A stretch of 64,000 bases of DNA from Prochlorococcus sp. scB243_495K23. GTDB lineage: Bacteria > Cyanobacteriota > Cyanobacteriia > PCC-6307 > Cyanobiaceae. Made by a program: the position numbers and the translations under genes. Of this stretch, positions 56,353 through 64,000 are shown piece after piece; positions within the stretch are counted from its first letter, which is position 1, and each line of letters starts with the position of its first letter. The notes beneath the pieces were generated by a model. It had not been told where the DNA came from and made no database searches. It saw only the letters and a program-made list of their open reading frames with translations. The DNA lies in assembly GCA_000635495.1 (NCBI GenBank), contig JFLW01000002.1, positions 50,721-114,720 of the forward strand, written 5' to 3'.

Positions 56353-56401
56353 ATCATTTACATTTTTCCTTTAGGTAAAAAATGTAAATGATTATTTTTT
56401 T
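56353..56401 (+). terminator. Strong intrinsic terminator between the SPFH gene and hemL
   Basis: Perfect 15-bp stem ATCATTTACATTTTT (56353-56367) / AAAAATGTAAATGAT (56378-56392) with a 10-nt loop, then TATTTTTTTATT. The T-run is on the plus strand, so it ends the SPFH transcript. The T-run lies within the last codons of hemL on the other strand, a compact shared boundary. Confidence 0.85.
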
Positions 56402-57693
56402 ATTGCATTAAAAGATTCGTCAAAAGCCTCGATAGTTTTATCAATTTCTTCTTCGCTGTGAGCTAGAGATGTGAAACCCGCTTCGAAGGGACTTGGCGCT
56501 AGGTAAATTCCTCTTCTAAGCATTTCTCTATGCAACTTACCAAAAAGTTCGGCATCGTTTGTTTTGGCTTCATCAAAGTTTCTGACTGGCCCATCACATA
56601 AGAAGAAACCAAACATTGCGCTTACACTTCCACCGTTGATAGCGATACCGTTATTTTCTCCAGACTGAATTATCCCTTCAATTAATCTAGAGGTTGTTGA
56701 ATCAAGTTTATCGTATGTGCTTTCTTGTTTAAGTAATTCAAGAGTTTTTATTCCAGCAGTCATTGCAAGTGGATTACCGCTCAAAGTACCTGCCTGGTAA
56801 ACCGGACCTGAAGGAGCTACCATTGACATTATTTCTTTCTTGCCTCCATAAGCTCCAACAGGTAGGCCCCCACCAATTACTTTCCCAAGGGTGGTTAAAT
56901 CAGGAGTAACCCCAAACTTTTCTTGAGCGCCTCCATAACTTATTCTGAATCCAGTCATTACTTCATCAAAAACTAATAAGGAGCCATTCTCTGTGGTTAA
57001 TTCTCTTAATCCTTCTAAGAATCCAGGCTCTGGAGTAATAAATCCAGCATTACCTACAATAGGCTCAAGTATAACTCCCGAAATGGCGTCAGGATTTTCT
57101 GAAAATAATTTTTTTACTGCTTCAAGGTCATTGTAGGGTGCAGTAAGTGTGTTGGCAGTTGTTGACCGAGGAACACCAGGAGAATCAGGTAAACCTAGAG
57201 TGGCAACACCTGACCCTGCTTTAACTAAAAACATATCTGCATGACCGTGATAGCAACCGTCAAATTTAATAACTTTATCTCTTCCTGTAAATGCTCGCAT
57301 AAGTCTCAAAACAGCCATGCATGCTTCTGTTCCACTATTAACAAATCTGACCATTTCTACAGATGGGACTGCATCAATTACCATTTCAGCAAGTTGGTTT
57401 TCTAGAACGCATGGAGCACCAAAGCTCGTTCCTTTCTCGAGTGCTTCCTGTAATGCCGTTGTTACTTCAGGGTGGGCATGTCCACATATAGCCGGCCCCC
57501 AACTTCCTATGTAGTCAATATATCTATTTCCATCAATATCCCAAGCAAAAGGACCTTTGACTCTATCAAAAACGATTGGTTGGCCTCCTACAGACTTAAA
57601 AGCTCTTACTGGAGAGCTTACTCCTCCTGGCATTAGTTGTTGGGCGGCAGAGAAAATTTCTTCTGATTTGGTGTAATTTAATATGTCAGTCAC
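56392..57693 (-). CDS. hemL: Glutamate-1-semialdehyde 2,1-aminomutase
   Basis: PLP enzyme making 5-aminolevulinate for chlorophyll, heme and cobalamin. 433 aa. Seen: [69 protein letters not shown], and the PLP lysine in [15 protein letters not shown]. It complements gltX in the C5 pathway. The 226 bp upstream hold no gene and must contain its promoter. Confidence 0.96.
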   Translation of the reverse strand: MTDILNYTKSEEIFSAAQQLMPGGVSSPVRAFKSVGGQPIVFDRVKGPFAWDIDGNRYIDYIGSWGPAICGHAHPEVTTALQEALEKGTSFGAPCVLENQLAEMVIDAVPSVEMVRFVNSGTEACMAVLRLMRAFTGRDKVIKFDGCYHGHADMFLVKAGSGVATLGLPDSPGVPRSTTANTLTAPYNDLEAVKKLFSENPDAISGVILEPIVGNAGFITPEPGFLEGLRELTTENGSLLVFDEVMTGFRISYGGAQEKFGVTPDLTTLGKVIGGGLPVGAYGGKKEIMSMVAPSGPVYQAGTLSGNPLAMTAGIKTLELLKQESTYDKLDSTTSRLIEGIIQSGENNGIAINGGSVSAMFGFFLCDGPVRNFDEAKTNDAELFGKLHREMLRRGIYLAPSPFEAGFTSLAHSEEEIDKTIEAFDESFNAIKK

Positions 57694-57919
57694 AATTTAG
57701 GTAAATGATGTTTTGAGAAAAATCTTGTCATGTTCTAAGTTAGAAATAAGTAAAAATTTTGTCAATCAGATTGAAATTCTACATTATGATATTTTTATTG
57801 CGATAGTTTGGATTGTAAATTGTTAATTTTAAAGAAATCCTGATAAAAAACGATTTTATTTTTGATAACTCTTTATTAATAGGCCTTTTCAAGCATTAAA
57901 AAAATTCAATTCATTTTTT
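57694..57919. other. Intergenic region, hemL upstream / xthA downstream
   Basis: 226 bp without a supported gene on either strand. It lies before hemL (minus) and after the end of xthA (minus), so it probably holds the hemL promoter and the xthA 3' end. No clear hairpin was seen. Confidence 0.5.
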
Positions 57920-58765
57920 TTATATTTCGAAGAAATTATCCTCATCCTCAAAAAAATCTACATTTATTTCGATTAAGTTAAGATCTATCATTACTGGGAC
58001 ATGATCACTTGGACGCAAATTACCTCTTGGTGAGCTGTCTATGACACAACTTTTAAGTTTTGAAGACAGTTCTTTGCTGATGTAGATATGGTCTATTCTC
58101 CAACCTTTATTTAATTCAAAGGCGTTGTTACGGTAATCCCACCAACTCCAATGACCAGTATTTTGTTCAAAAATCCTGAACGAATCTATTAATCTTTTTT
58201 TCAGAACGTTATTTAGTGCATTTCTCTCTATCTGAGATGCCATTATTCCTCCTTCATATTTCTTTGGATCATGAATATCCAAGTTAGATGGAGCAATATT
58301 AAAATCACCCAAAAGACAAATTAATTCTCCTTTTTTTTCTTGCTCATCCAAAAATGAAGCTAAACAATTTAACCAATTAATTTTGTATTGGAACTTACTA
58401 GATTCTAGAGAAGATCCGTTTGGCACATAGACATTAATGATTTTAATTCCATTAATATCGGCAGAAATCAATCTTTTTTGATCTAGGAAAATTTCGAAAT
58501 TTTGATTAGAGTCGTTGCAACCGTAGAATCCTTTTTTAACATTTTCTGGCTTTATTTTAGAAATAATAGCGACACCATTGTATGACTTTTGTCCGTAGAC
58601 TTCTACTGAGTATCCCAACTTTTCAAAAGGTTCAACAGGGAAACTATCGTCCATCACTTTCGTTTCCTGCAAACATAGAATATCTGGATTGGTTTGATTA
58701 ATCCAATCTATTATTTGTAAAAGTCTTGTTCTTATAGAGTTAACATTCCAAGTTGCTATTAACAA
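57920..58765 (-). CDS. xthA: Exodeoxyribonuclease III
   Basis: 281-aa base-excision-repair AP endonuclease/exonuclease. Seen: IATWNVNSIRTRLLQIIDW, CLQETKVMDDSFPVEPFEKL, LLGDFNIAPSNLDIHDP, SWWDYRNNAFELNKGWRIDHI and SDHVPVMIDL with the catalytic His. Length and motifs are complete. It is divergent from a small exported protein. Confidence 0.94.
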   Translation of the reverse strand: MLIATWNVNSIRTRLLQIIDWINQTNPDILCLQETKVMDDSFPVEPFEKLGYSVEVYGQKSYNGVAIISKIKPENVKKGFYGCNDSNQNFEIFLDQKRLISADINGIKIINVYVPNGSSLESSKFQYKINWLNCLASFLDEQEKKGELICLLGDFNIAPSNLDIHDPKKYEGGIMASQIERNALNNVLKKRLIDSFRIFEQNTGHWSWWDYRNNAFELNKGWRIDHIYISKELSSKLKSCVIDSSPRGNLRPSDHVPVMIDLNLIEINVDFFEDEDNFFEI

Positions 58766-58836
58766 ATTTCTACTAAATTATGTAAAATTAAAATAGCAAA
58801 AAATTTTGGCGTTGAAGAACTTTGAAATTAAATAAA

Positions 58837-59130
58837 ATGAAAAACTATTTTTGCAAAAGCCTATCTAAACCCCTAACTTTTTTAATTTTTTTTACTTCAT
58901 TAATTTCCTTAAAAAGTGATTACCTAAATGCTGAATATTTATTTGAAGAATTAGAAATCGATACCTCAACTAAAACAGAAGATGATAGTTCAGCTCTTCC
59001 AACTAATCCTTTTGAGCTTGTGGAAATGATTCGGAGACAAAATAGTATGAATGATGCGACTAATCCCTCTGATGCAATTGACGATGCTTTAAGGTCTTTT
59101 AATAGTTTGGAGGAAAATCAAGAAATTTAA
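58837..59130 (+). CDS. Exported hypothetical protein (97 aa)
   Basis: From the ATG at 58837 (a TTG at 58822 would add five residues): a signal-peptide-like start MKNYFCKSLSKPLTFLIFFT and SLISLKSDYLNAEYL, then an acidic, disordered-looking tail (DTSTKTEDDSSALPTNPFEL, EMIRRQNSMNDATNPSDAID). No family recognised; similar short exported proteins are common in Prochlorococcus. It is followed by a second hypothetical gene 31 bp on. Confidence 0.6.
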   Translation: MKNYFCKSLSKPLTFLIFFTSLISLKSDYLNAEYLFEELEIDTSTKTEDDSSALPTNPFELVEMIRRQNSMNDATNPSDAIDDALRSFNSLEENQEI

Positions 59131-59161
59131 TACGATAAATTGTTATTTTCAAATTTTTAAT

Positions 59162-59761
59162 ATGTTAAAAAACCCTATCCCAAAAGTTACTAACCAATTA
59201 CAGCACAGAGCAATTGGTATTATTAATGGTAAATTCACTCCCCTGAGTAATGAACAATTAAATAAAGGCTTTTTAATTGACAATAAAGACGAAAAAATTG
59301 AAACAGTAATTCTCGGTAAAGCATTATCACTTTTAAAAAAGCATATTGATTTAAAGAAAAGTTACTATTGGATTGTTTACCCAAAGAATAAAAATACACA
59401 AAACTTGCATTTACAGGTTGCAGGTATATGGGATCCCTATCAATTGAACGATTTCCCTAATGATTCTTCAAAAACTAACTTCTCAAAATTATTAGAAGAA
59501 TTAGATCTAAAAGACAATTATTTTTCTGTTAGAGGGGAATTAGTTTTTGTTAACACTCAAAAGAAAGAAATTGTAATTAAAATCTGCCCTGCAATAAAGT
59601 TAAAAAATTTAAAAAATAAAAATTTTAAATTAGTCATAAAAGGAGAGCTTTCTCTTGAGCTTTTGCATAGCTTTGTAAGTTTAGATATCAACAGAGATGG
59701 AAATTCTTTGCAATTAATAAATTACGAAGTGATTGAAAAAAATCTTTCTAAAAATAACTAG
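59162..59761 (+). CDS. Hypothetical protein (199 aa)
   Basis: Soluble, Lys/Asn-rich protein, MLKNPIPKVTNQLQHRAIGI, with an internal SYYWIVYPKNKNTQNLHL and VRGELVFVNTQKKEIVIKIC. The beta-strand-like pattern VRGELVFVN...IVIKICPAIK followed by FKLVIKGELSLELL suggests a compact beta domain. No named family recognised. It lies between an exported protein and larC on the same strand. Confidence 0.7.
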   Translation: MLKNPIPKVTNQLQHRAIGIINGKFTPLSNEQLNKGFLIDNKDEKIETVILGKALSLLKKHIDLKKSYYWIVYPKNKNTQNLHLQVAGIWDPYQLNDFPNDSSKTNFSKLLEELDLKDNYFSVRGELVFVNTQKKEIVIKICPAIKLKNLKNKNFKLVIKGELSLELLHSFVSLDINRDGNSLQLINYEVIEKNLSKNN

Positions 59762-59813
59762 AATGAGAGGTTGATTCCAACCGCAATTTTCCCAGTTAAG
59801 AAATCTTTGATTT

Positions 59814-61046
59814 ATGGATGATGTTTTAATTGAATGTTCTCCTGGTATCTCTGGAGATATGTTGTTAGGAGCTTTTTATGATTTAGGGGTGCCTAAAAAT
59901 GTTATTGAAAAGCCACTCATTGATCTTGGATTAAAGGATCTATATCAACTAGACTTTAAGGAATCAAAAAGTTGTTCAATCCGAGGCATCAAGGCAAAGG
60001 TTGAAAGTATTAACCGTAGTCCTATTAAAAGAACTTGGAGAAGTATCAAGGAACTTATTTTGAATGGCCACTTAGAAGATAAATTAAAAAAAATAATTTA
60101 TGAAGTATTTGAATCTTTAGCAATTGCGGAAGGAAAAGTTCATGGCATTAAATCTGATGAAGTTCATTTTCATGAAATTGGAGCTATAGATTCATTAGTG
60201 GATATTCTTGGGGTATGTGCTGCATTGAATTACTTAAATCCAAAGAGAGTTTATTGTAATGAACCAATGCTGGGGAAAGGTTTTGTTCAAACTGAACATG
60301 GAAAATTATCAGTACCAACTCCTGCTGTAATAGAGCTAATAAGACAAAAAAATATTAAGGTTTTATCAAGCCTTAACTCAATAGATGGTGAACTCTCAAC
60401 TCCAACTGGCATTGCTTTACTTGCTAATTTAGTCGACTATCTTGAAACTCCTTCAAAATATTCTATTAACTCTTATGGAGTCGGCATTGGTAATCTAAAA
60501 TTTACATTCCCTAATTTGGTAAGAGTTTATAAAATTACTTCATTTGAGGATTTTTCTATTAACGATAAGGAACAAATTAGTCCAAAGTGTGAAGAGATAT
60601 CTATTCAAGAAGCATGGATTGATGACCAAACACCAGAAGATATATCTAATTTTGTGGAGAAACTGAGAATTGGGGGAGCTTACGACGTTTCTTATCAAGC
60701 TATCAATATGAAAAAAAATAGAATTGGATTTTCTATTCAAGTAATCTTGCCCATAGAGAAAAAAGAGTTTTTTAGGAGATTATGGTTTGATTATTCCAAC
60801 ACTATTGGGGTTCGTGAAAGGACCCAATCTAGGTGGATATTACTTAGACGCAGAGGAGAATATTCAACGACTTTTGGAAATATAAAAGTTAAACAAACTT
60901 TGAAACCTGATGGATCAATAATTACGAAACCAGAAAATGATGAGGTTTTGAGATTGCAATTAAAGCATAAAATGTCAACTTACGAAATAAGAAAAATAAT
61001 AAAAGAGTCAGGTAAAAAATTTAAACCGTTTGAAAATTGGAAATGA
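59814..61046 (+). CDS. larC: LarC-family protein (nickel insertion, DUF111)
   Basis: 410 aa, full-length fused LarC1+LarC2. LarC transfers nickel into the pyridinium-dithiocarboxylate pincer cofactor in lactobacilli. Seen: ECSPGISGDMLLGAFYDLGV, KVHGIKSDEVHFHEIGAIDS with the His cluster, VDILGVCAALNYL, QTEHGKLSVPTPAVIELIRQ, SQIDGELSTPTG-like SIDGELSTPTGIALL, and a C-terminal KPENDEVLRLQLKHKMS. No larA/larB/larE neighbour is visible. It overlaps the next gene by 10 bp. Confidence 0.88.
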   Translation: MDDVLIECSPGISGDMLLGAFYDLGVPKNVIEKPLIDLGLKDLYQLDFKESKSCSIRGIKAKVESINRSPIKRTWRSIKELILNGHLEDKLKKIIYEVFESLAIAEGKVHGIKSDEVHFHEIGAIDSLVDILGVCAALNYLNPKRVYCNEPMLGKGFVQTEHGKLSVPTPAVIELIRQKNIKVLSSLNSIDGELSTPTGIALLANLVDYLETPSKYSINSYGVGIGNLKFTFPNLVRVYKITSFEDFSINDKEQISPKCEEISIQEAWIDDQTPEDISNFVEKLRIGGAYDVSYQAINMKKNRIGFSIQVILPIEKKEFFRRLWFDYSNTIGVRERTQSRWILLRRRGEYSTTFGNIKVKQTLKPDGSIITKPENDEVLRLQLKHKMSTYEIRKIIKESGKKFKPFENWK

Positions 61047-61999
61047 GATTTAATAAAAGTATTCAACCATATTTGACATTGCTTAAAAAAATTAATTTTG
61101 GTGGCTTAAAGAGTATTTTCTTTATTTCAAGCTTATTGTATTTCTGCATCTATTTTTTTTATAACATTGAACAGATTTCTTTTGATATCAATTTAGAAAG
61201 AAATGGAATTAGTCTATCTTTATCATTTTTATTTTGTGTTTTAAGTATTTACCTAAACGCTTATGCTTGGAAATATATTGTTAAGTGGTTCGGGATAGAA
61301 TTTAAAAGTAATAATTTAGTCTCTTTTTATGTTTTAACCAATATTCTTAAATACGTTCCAGGAGGGGTTTGGCATTTTGTAGAAAGATTTAATTTTATAA
61401 AAAAAATAAGTAATACTCAGATTGCTTTGTATTCGACCCTCATAGAACCTTATTTTATGTTGTGTGGATCTTTTCTATTGGCATCGCTGGGATTAATTTT
61501 TTCGCCAATTTATGTTTTTTTAATTTTTCCTTTAATATTTTTAAATAGAAAATTAATTTATCCTGTATTAAAAATAATAGGGTCTCTTAAAGGAAAAGTA
61601 TTTAAGGTATTAAGACTTCCAAATTCAAAAGACCAATTTGAAGAGAGAATAAATATAGTTTCTTTTTTACCTATTAGAGCTTTAATACTTGAAATTGGGT
61701 TTGTTTTATCTAAATTTATTGGTTTTTATATTTGCTTAAATACTTTTTATACAGGTGATGCTCTGAATAGCATATTTTTATTAGTAATCTTTTCTTTGTC
61801 ATGGTCTTTAGGATTGGTAGTCCCAACTGCTCCTGGAGGAGTGGGTGTTTTTGAGGCCTGTCTCCTTTTTTTTGTTAGCAAAAGTATTCCTCAAAATATA
61901 ATTCTCCTTTGCTTAATTTATTTTAGGGTTATATCAACCTCGGCAGATTTGTTTTTAAGTTTACCTTTTTTAATAAGAAAACTATCTAAAAGAATTTAG
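61037..61999 (+). CDS. LPG-synthase-like/UPF0104 integral membrane protein
   Basis: 320 aa, about eight membrane helices, of the flippase-like LPG_synthase_TM family: YVLTNILKYVPGGVWHFVER, SLSWSLGLVVPTAPGGVGVF, EACLLFFVSKSIPQN, IIGSLKGKVFKVL. The family includes lipid-flipping domains; there is no synthase domain here. Function unknown. It overlaps larC by 10 bp and the convergent iron permease by 4 bp. Confidence 0.8.
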   Translation: MEMRFNKSIQPYLTLLKKINFGGLKSIFFISSLLYFCIYFFYNIEQISFDINLERNGISLSLSFLFCVLSIYLNAYAWKYIVKWFGIEFKSNNLVSFYVLTNILKYVPGGVWHFVERFNFIKKISNTQIALYSTLIEPYFMLCGSFLLASLGLIFSPIYVFLIFPLIFLNRKLIYPVLKIIGSLKGKVFKVLRLPNSKDQFEERINIVSFLPIRALILEIGFVLSKFIGFYICLNTFYTGDALNSIFLLVIFSLSWSLGLVVPTAPGGVGVFEACLLFFVSKSIPQNIILLCLIYFRVISTSADLFLSLPFLIRKLSKRI

Positions 62000-63534
62000 T
62001 TTTTTTTCTCTAAACTTGGTATCAACGTCATTGATGCAATAAGGCCTAAAGTCATAACAAGAATAGCTGGTAATATTGCCTCTACCATTCTTTCATCTCC
62101 AGCATATTGATATATTCTTACAGATAATGTATCAAAATCGAATGGTCTTAAAATAAAGGTTATGGGTAATTCTTTTATTGTGTCTACAAAAACTAAAAGT
62201 GATCCTACGAATATTGGCCCCTGTAGAAGAGGTAAATGAATTCTTTTGATGATACCCAGCCAATCCTCTCCTAGTCCAAGTGCTGCTTCATCAAGACTAG
62301 GAGAGATTCTCTCAAGACTTGAATCAATAGAACCTTTAGAAATAGTTAGAAATCTGACAAGATAACCCCAAATTAGTAAGCAAATAGCGATGAAATTAAA
62401 TCTTGAAGAAGAAATGCTTATTAAAGATAAAGCTAATACAGTGCCTGGAATTGCATAACCTATTCCTGCAAGGTTTGTTATTATCCCTAGAAATAAGCTT
62501 TTATTTGGGCGCCTGGATAAGGAAATTATTAGAGAGAATAGCATTGTTATGAATGCAGTAAAAAATCCTAGACCTATAGTCCTGAATGATAGGGTAAGTA
62601 ATTCTATAGATAATCCTTTTTGAATTTGATCGATATTGAGCAAAACCCAAAAACATGGAATTCCAAAAGAGAAAATTGGAGGAAATAAAGATATAGTTAG
62701 TGCTAAAAGAGCTCTGGTTTTTTTTAATTCCCAACCTTGAGAATCTTTTGATGCAGGATTTTCACTCCACCTCTTAGATTTTCTTCTCGAGAATTTTTCA
62801 AAAATAATTAAAGTGAAAATAATTAATAAGGCTACCAAAGATAGTCCAATAGCACTTTTTGGATTACCCTCAATTATCCAATTTTCGGCTATGCCTGTAG
62901 AAATACTTGGAATATTTAATAATGCAAATGTACCTAACTCATTCATTATTTCCATACACATTAAACTTATTCCTGTTATTAGTGCTGGTAACGCCATTGG
63001 AAAAGCGATTTTAAAGAAGCTCCTCCATGGCCCAACTCCTAATCCTCTACTAGCATCAATTTGATTAACTCCAAATTTATTAAAACTTTCGTTAGCAAGA
63101 ATGAATACATATGGATAAGTAGAAATTGAAAGTATTAATACCCCCCACCATAAACCAGTTACTTGATACCCAAAAATACTCCCCAAATCCTGCAAAACAG
63201 CTGTTATAAGGTATGCTGGGGCGGCTAGTGGAATGAGCTGACAAATACGGAGAACTTTTCTGAACTTAAAATCACAATTTGAAAGTAACCATCCATTTAG
63301 AGTGCCTAATCCTCCTCCAAAAAAACTTGTTAGTATTAAAACTTTTAAAGTTTCTAATACCTCTTGTCCTCCAGCGATGCCTAATGAAAAATTCCCACTT
63401 ACAAGATATTCGACTCCTTCAAGAAGAAAATTGGAAATTGGAATGATTACTAAAAGTGCGACAATAAACGAAGTAAAATAAAAAAGTTTTAATTCGGTTA
63501 ATGCTTTTTTAAATCCTTTAATAAGTATTTTCAA
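61996..63534 (-). CDS. futB: Iron(III) ABC transporter permease, FutB/SfuB-like (two fused modules)
   Basis: 512 aa with 12 membrane helices, formed of two duplicated permease modules. The first EAA-type loop is IDASRGLGVGPWRSFFKIAF and the second LDEAALGLGEDWLGIIKRIH. The layout is that of FutB/SfuB, the ferric-iron importer of cyanobacteria, which works with periplasmic FutA. Iron is the expected substrate from the family. The binding protein and ATPase are not in the window. Confidence 0.85.
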   Translation of the reverse strand: MKILIKGFKKALTELKLFYFTSFIVALLVIIPISNFLLEGVEYLVSGNFSLGIAGGQEVLETLKVLILTSFFGGGLGTLNGWLLSNCDFKFRKVLRICQLIPLAAPAYLITAVLQDLGSIFGYQVTGLWWGVLILSISTYPYVFILANESFNKFGVNQIDASRGLGVGPWRSFFKIAFPMALPALITGISLMCMEIMNELGTFALLNIPSISTGIAENWIIEGNPKSAIGLSLVALLIIFTLIIFEKFSRRKSKRWSENPASKDSQGWELKKTRALLALTISLFPPIFSFGIPCFWVLLNIDQIQKGLSIELLTLSFRTIGLGFFTAFITMLFSLIISLSRRPNKSLFLGIITNLAGIGYAIPGTVLALSLISISSSRFNFIAICLLIWGYLVRFLTISKGSIDSSLERISPSLDEAALGLGEDWLGIIKRIHLPLLQGPIFVGSLLVFVDTIKELPITFILRPFDFDTLSVRIYQYAGDERMVEAILPAILVMTLGLIASMTLIPSLEKKN

Positions 63535-63562
63535 AAATTAATTAAATCCTAATATGTAAACA

Positions 63563-64000
63563 CTAATCTGTACTAAATCTACATGATGAAAGTTGATTCT
63601 TAATAGTTTGATGATCTAAGTTTTTACCTATTAATACTATTTTATTAGATTTTTCTTTTGTCCATTCTTCATCATCTAGAGAAAATCGTTTTCCAGATAG
63701 GTGAAAAATGTGTTTTCTATCACTTTCCATAAACCATAATATTCCTTTCGCTCTAAATACATTTTGTGAGATTTGATTATCTAAGAAATATTGAAACTTC
63801 CTTAAGGAGAATGGTTCAAATGTCTCATAAGAAACTGATGTAAAACCTTCTATATTATTCAAATCGTGAGAATGGGAAGAGTGATCGTGAGAATGGGAAG
63901 AGTGATCGTGAGAATGGGAAGAGTGATCGTGAGAATGGGAAGAGTGATCGTGAGAATGGGAAGAGTGATCGTGAGAATGGGAAGAGTGATCGTTTGAATT
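63563..64000 (-). CDS. CobW-family GTPase, C-terminal part (start outside window)
   Basis: Minus-strand frame continuous from 63563 to the window edge. The C-terminal domain shows GFTSVSYETFEPFSLRKFQY, FLDNQISQNVFRAKGILWFM, KHIFHLSGKRFSLDDEEW and NKIVLIGKNLDHQTIKNQL, the CobW C-terminal (metal-chaperone) domain. Upstream of it lies a His-rich linker of six HSSHSHD repeats. A TTG at 63862 is not the start. COG0523 proteins deliver zinc or cobalt. The N-terminal GTPase half is off the window. Confidence 0.85.
   Translation of the reverse strand, partial: NSNDHSSHSHDHSSHSHDHSSHSHDHSSHSHDHSSHSHDHSSHSHDLNNIEGFTSVSYETFEPFSLRKFQYFLDNQISQNVFRAKGILWFMESDRKHIFHLSGKRFSLDDEEWTKEKSNKIVLIGKNLDHQTIKNQLSSCRFSTD
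63866..63991 (-). repeat. Six identical 21-bp repeats encoding a His-rich linker in CobW
   Basis: Unit GTGAGAATGGGAAGAGTGATC on the plus strand, six perfect copies in a row (126 bp). On the minus strand each encodes HSSHSHD, together with flanking D. His-rich stretches in CobW proteins bind Zn2+ or Co2+. The array is in frame and may slip in copy number. Confidence 0.95.

Noticed and set aside
57694..57919. Possible small gene or sRNA in the hemL-xthA gap
   Set aside because: No open frame with a plausible protein and no clear hairpin or terminator was found.
63860..63862. TTG at 63862 as start of a 99-aa protein
   Set aside because: The frame continues upstream through six His-rich repeats to the edge; the 99-aa piece is only the CobW C-terminal domain.
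63866..63991. CRISPR-like direct repeats
   Set aside because: Copies are contiguous, 21 bp, with no spacers, and lie in a coding frame (CobW His-rich linker).

Overview
The window is AT-rich, densely packed bacterial DNA. Its gene content is that of an oxygenic picocyanobacterium, most likely a high-light-type Prochlorococcus. The evidence is the photosynthesis set (psaF-psaJ, petC-petA, chlG, ndhB, hemL, a high-light-inducible protein), a cyAbrB regulator, a UPF0284 CobT-like protein, the small 'hyperconserved protein' gene between rplS and gltX, the very short intergenic gaps, and the strong A/T bias in codons and spacers. No phage genes, insertion sequences, integrases or CRISPR arrays were seen; this is mostly core chromosome.

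Layout. 1-4.7 kb: the end of an OppC/DppC-type permease, trmH, then a small-gene group (DCC-family protein, DUF2805, DUF2256) leading into a photolyase-related flavoprotein that appears to lack its family's iron-sulfur ligands, followed by two small ORFs. 4.7-14.1 kb: rsmB, a class A penicillin-binding protein, chlG, hisF, a frameshifted menG, a DUF721/DciA-like protein, birA, an ABC ATPase and ndhB. 14.3-22.6 kb: topA, a lipoprotein with 102-bp tandem repeats, a DUF2232 protein, a CobT-like protein, a solute-binding-like lipoprotein, an Fe-S aldo/keto reductase, ribE and cyAbrB.

22.7-30.3 kb: the aa3-type cytochrome oxidase genes ctaC-ctaD-ctaE on the minus strand, diverging from ctaA-ctaB (heme A synthesis) and an ABC exporter. 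30.3-41.0 kb: a GroEL with a Met/Gly repeat tail, fabG, ispD, an LD-carboxypeptidase, ubiA, ppx, a RodZ-like HTH protein, cobM, lgt, petA and petC. 41.1-48.3 kb: DUF3067, tatC, an RqcH/NFACT homologue, gmk, psaJ, psaF, tsaD, an hli gene and a Na+/H+ antiporter. 48.3-51.2 kb: a minus-strand translation cluster, rplS - tRNA-Trp - hcp - tRNA-Asp - gltX. 51.2-64 kb: map, an SDR protein, a BioD-like/DRTGG protein, a SLOG-fold protein, a YajQ homologue, an SPFH protein, hemL, xthA, larC, an LPG-synthase-like membrane protein, a FutB-like iron permease, and the C-terminal part of a CobW GTPase whose linker is made of six identical 21-bp repeats.

Several neighbours fit one task. The oxidase subunits sit next to the heme A enzymes. 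The Rieske protein, a Tat substrate by its twin-arginine signal, lies near tatC and is followed by cytochrome f. psaF and psaJ are paired. Two tRNAs, L19, hcp and gltX run in one direction with short gaps. The main anomalies are the menG frameshift, four independent in-frame tandem repeats (lipoprotein, GroEL, CobW, and a minor one in a hypothetical), and the cluster-less photolyase relative. Nothing here demands an entirely new system; the strongest candidates for new biology are the photolyase small-gene cluster and the DUF721/zinc-ribbon protein.
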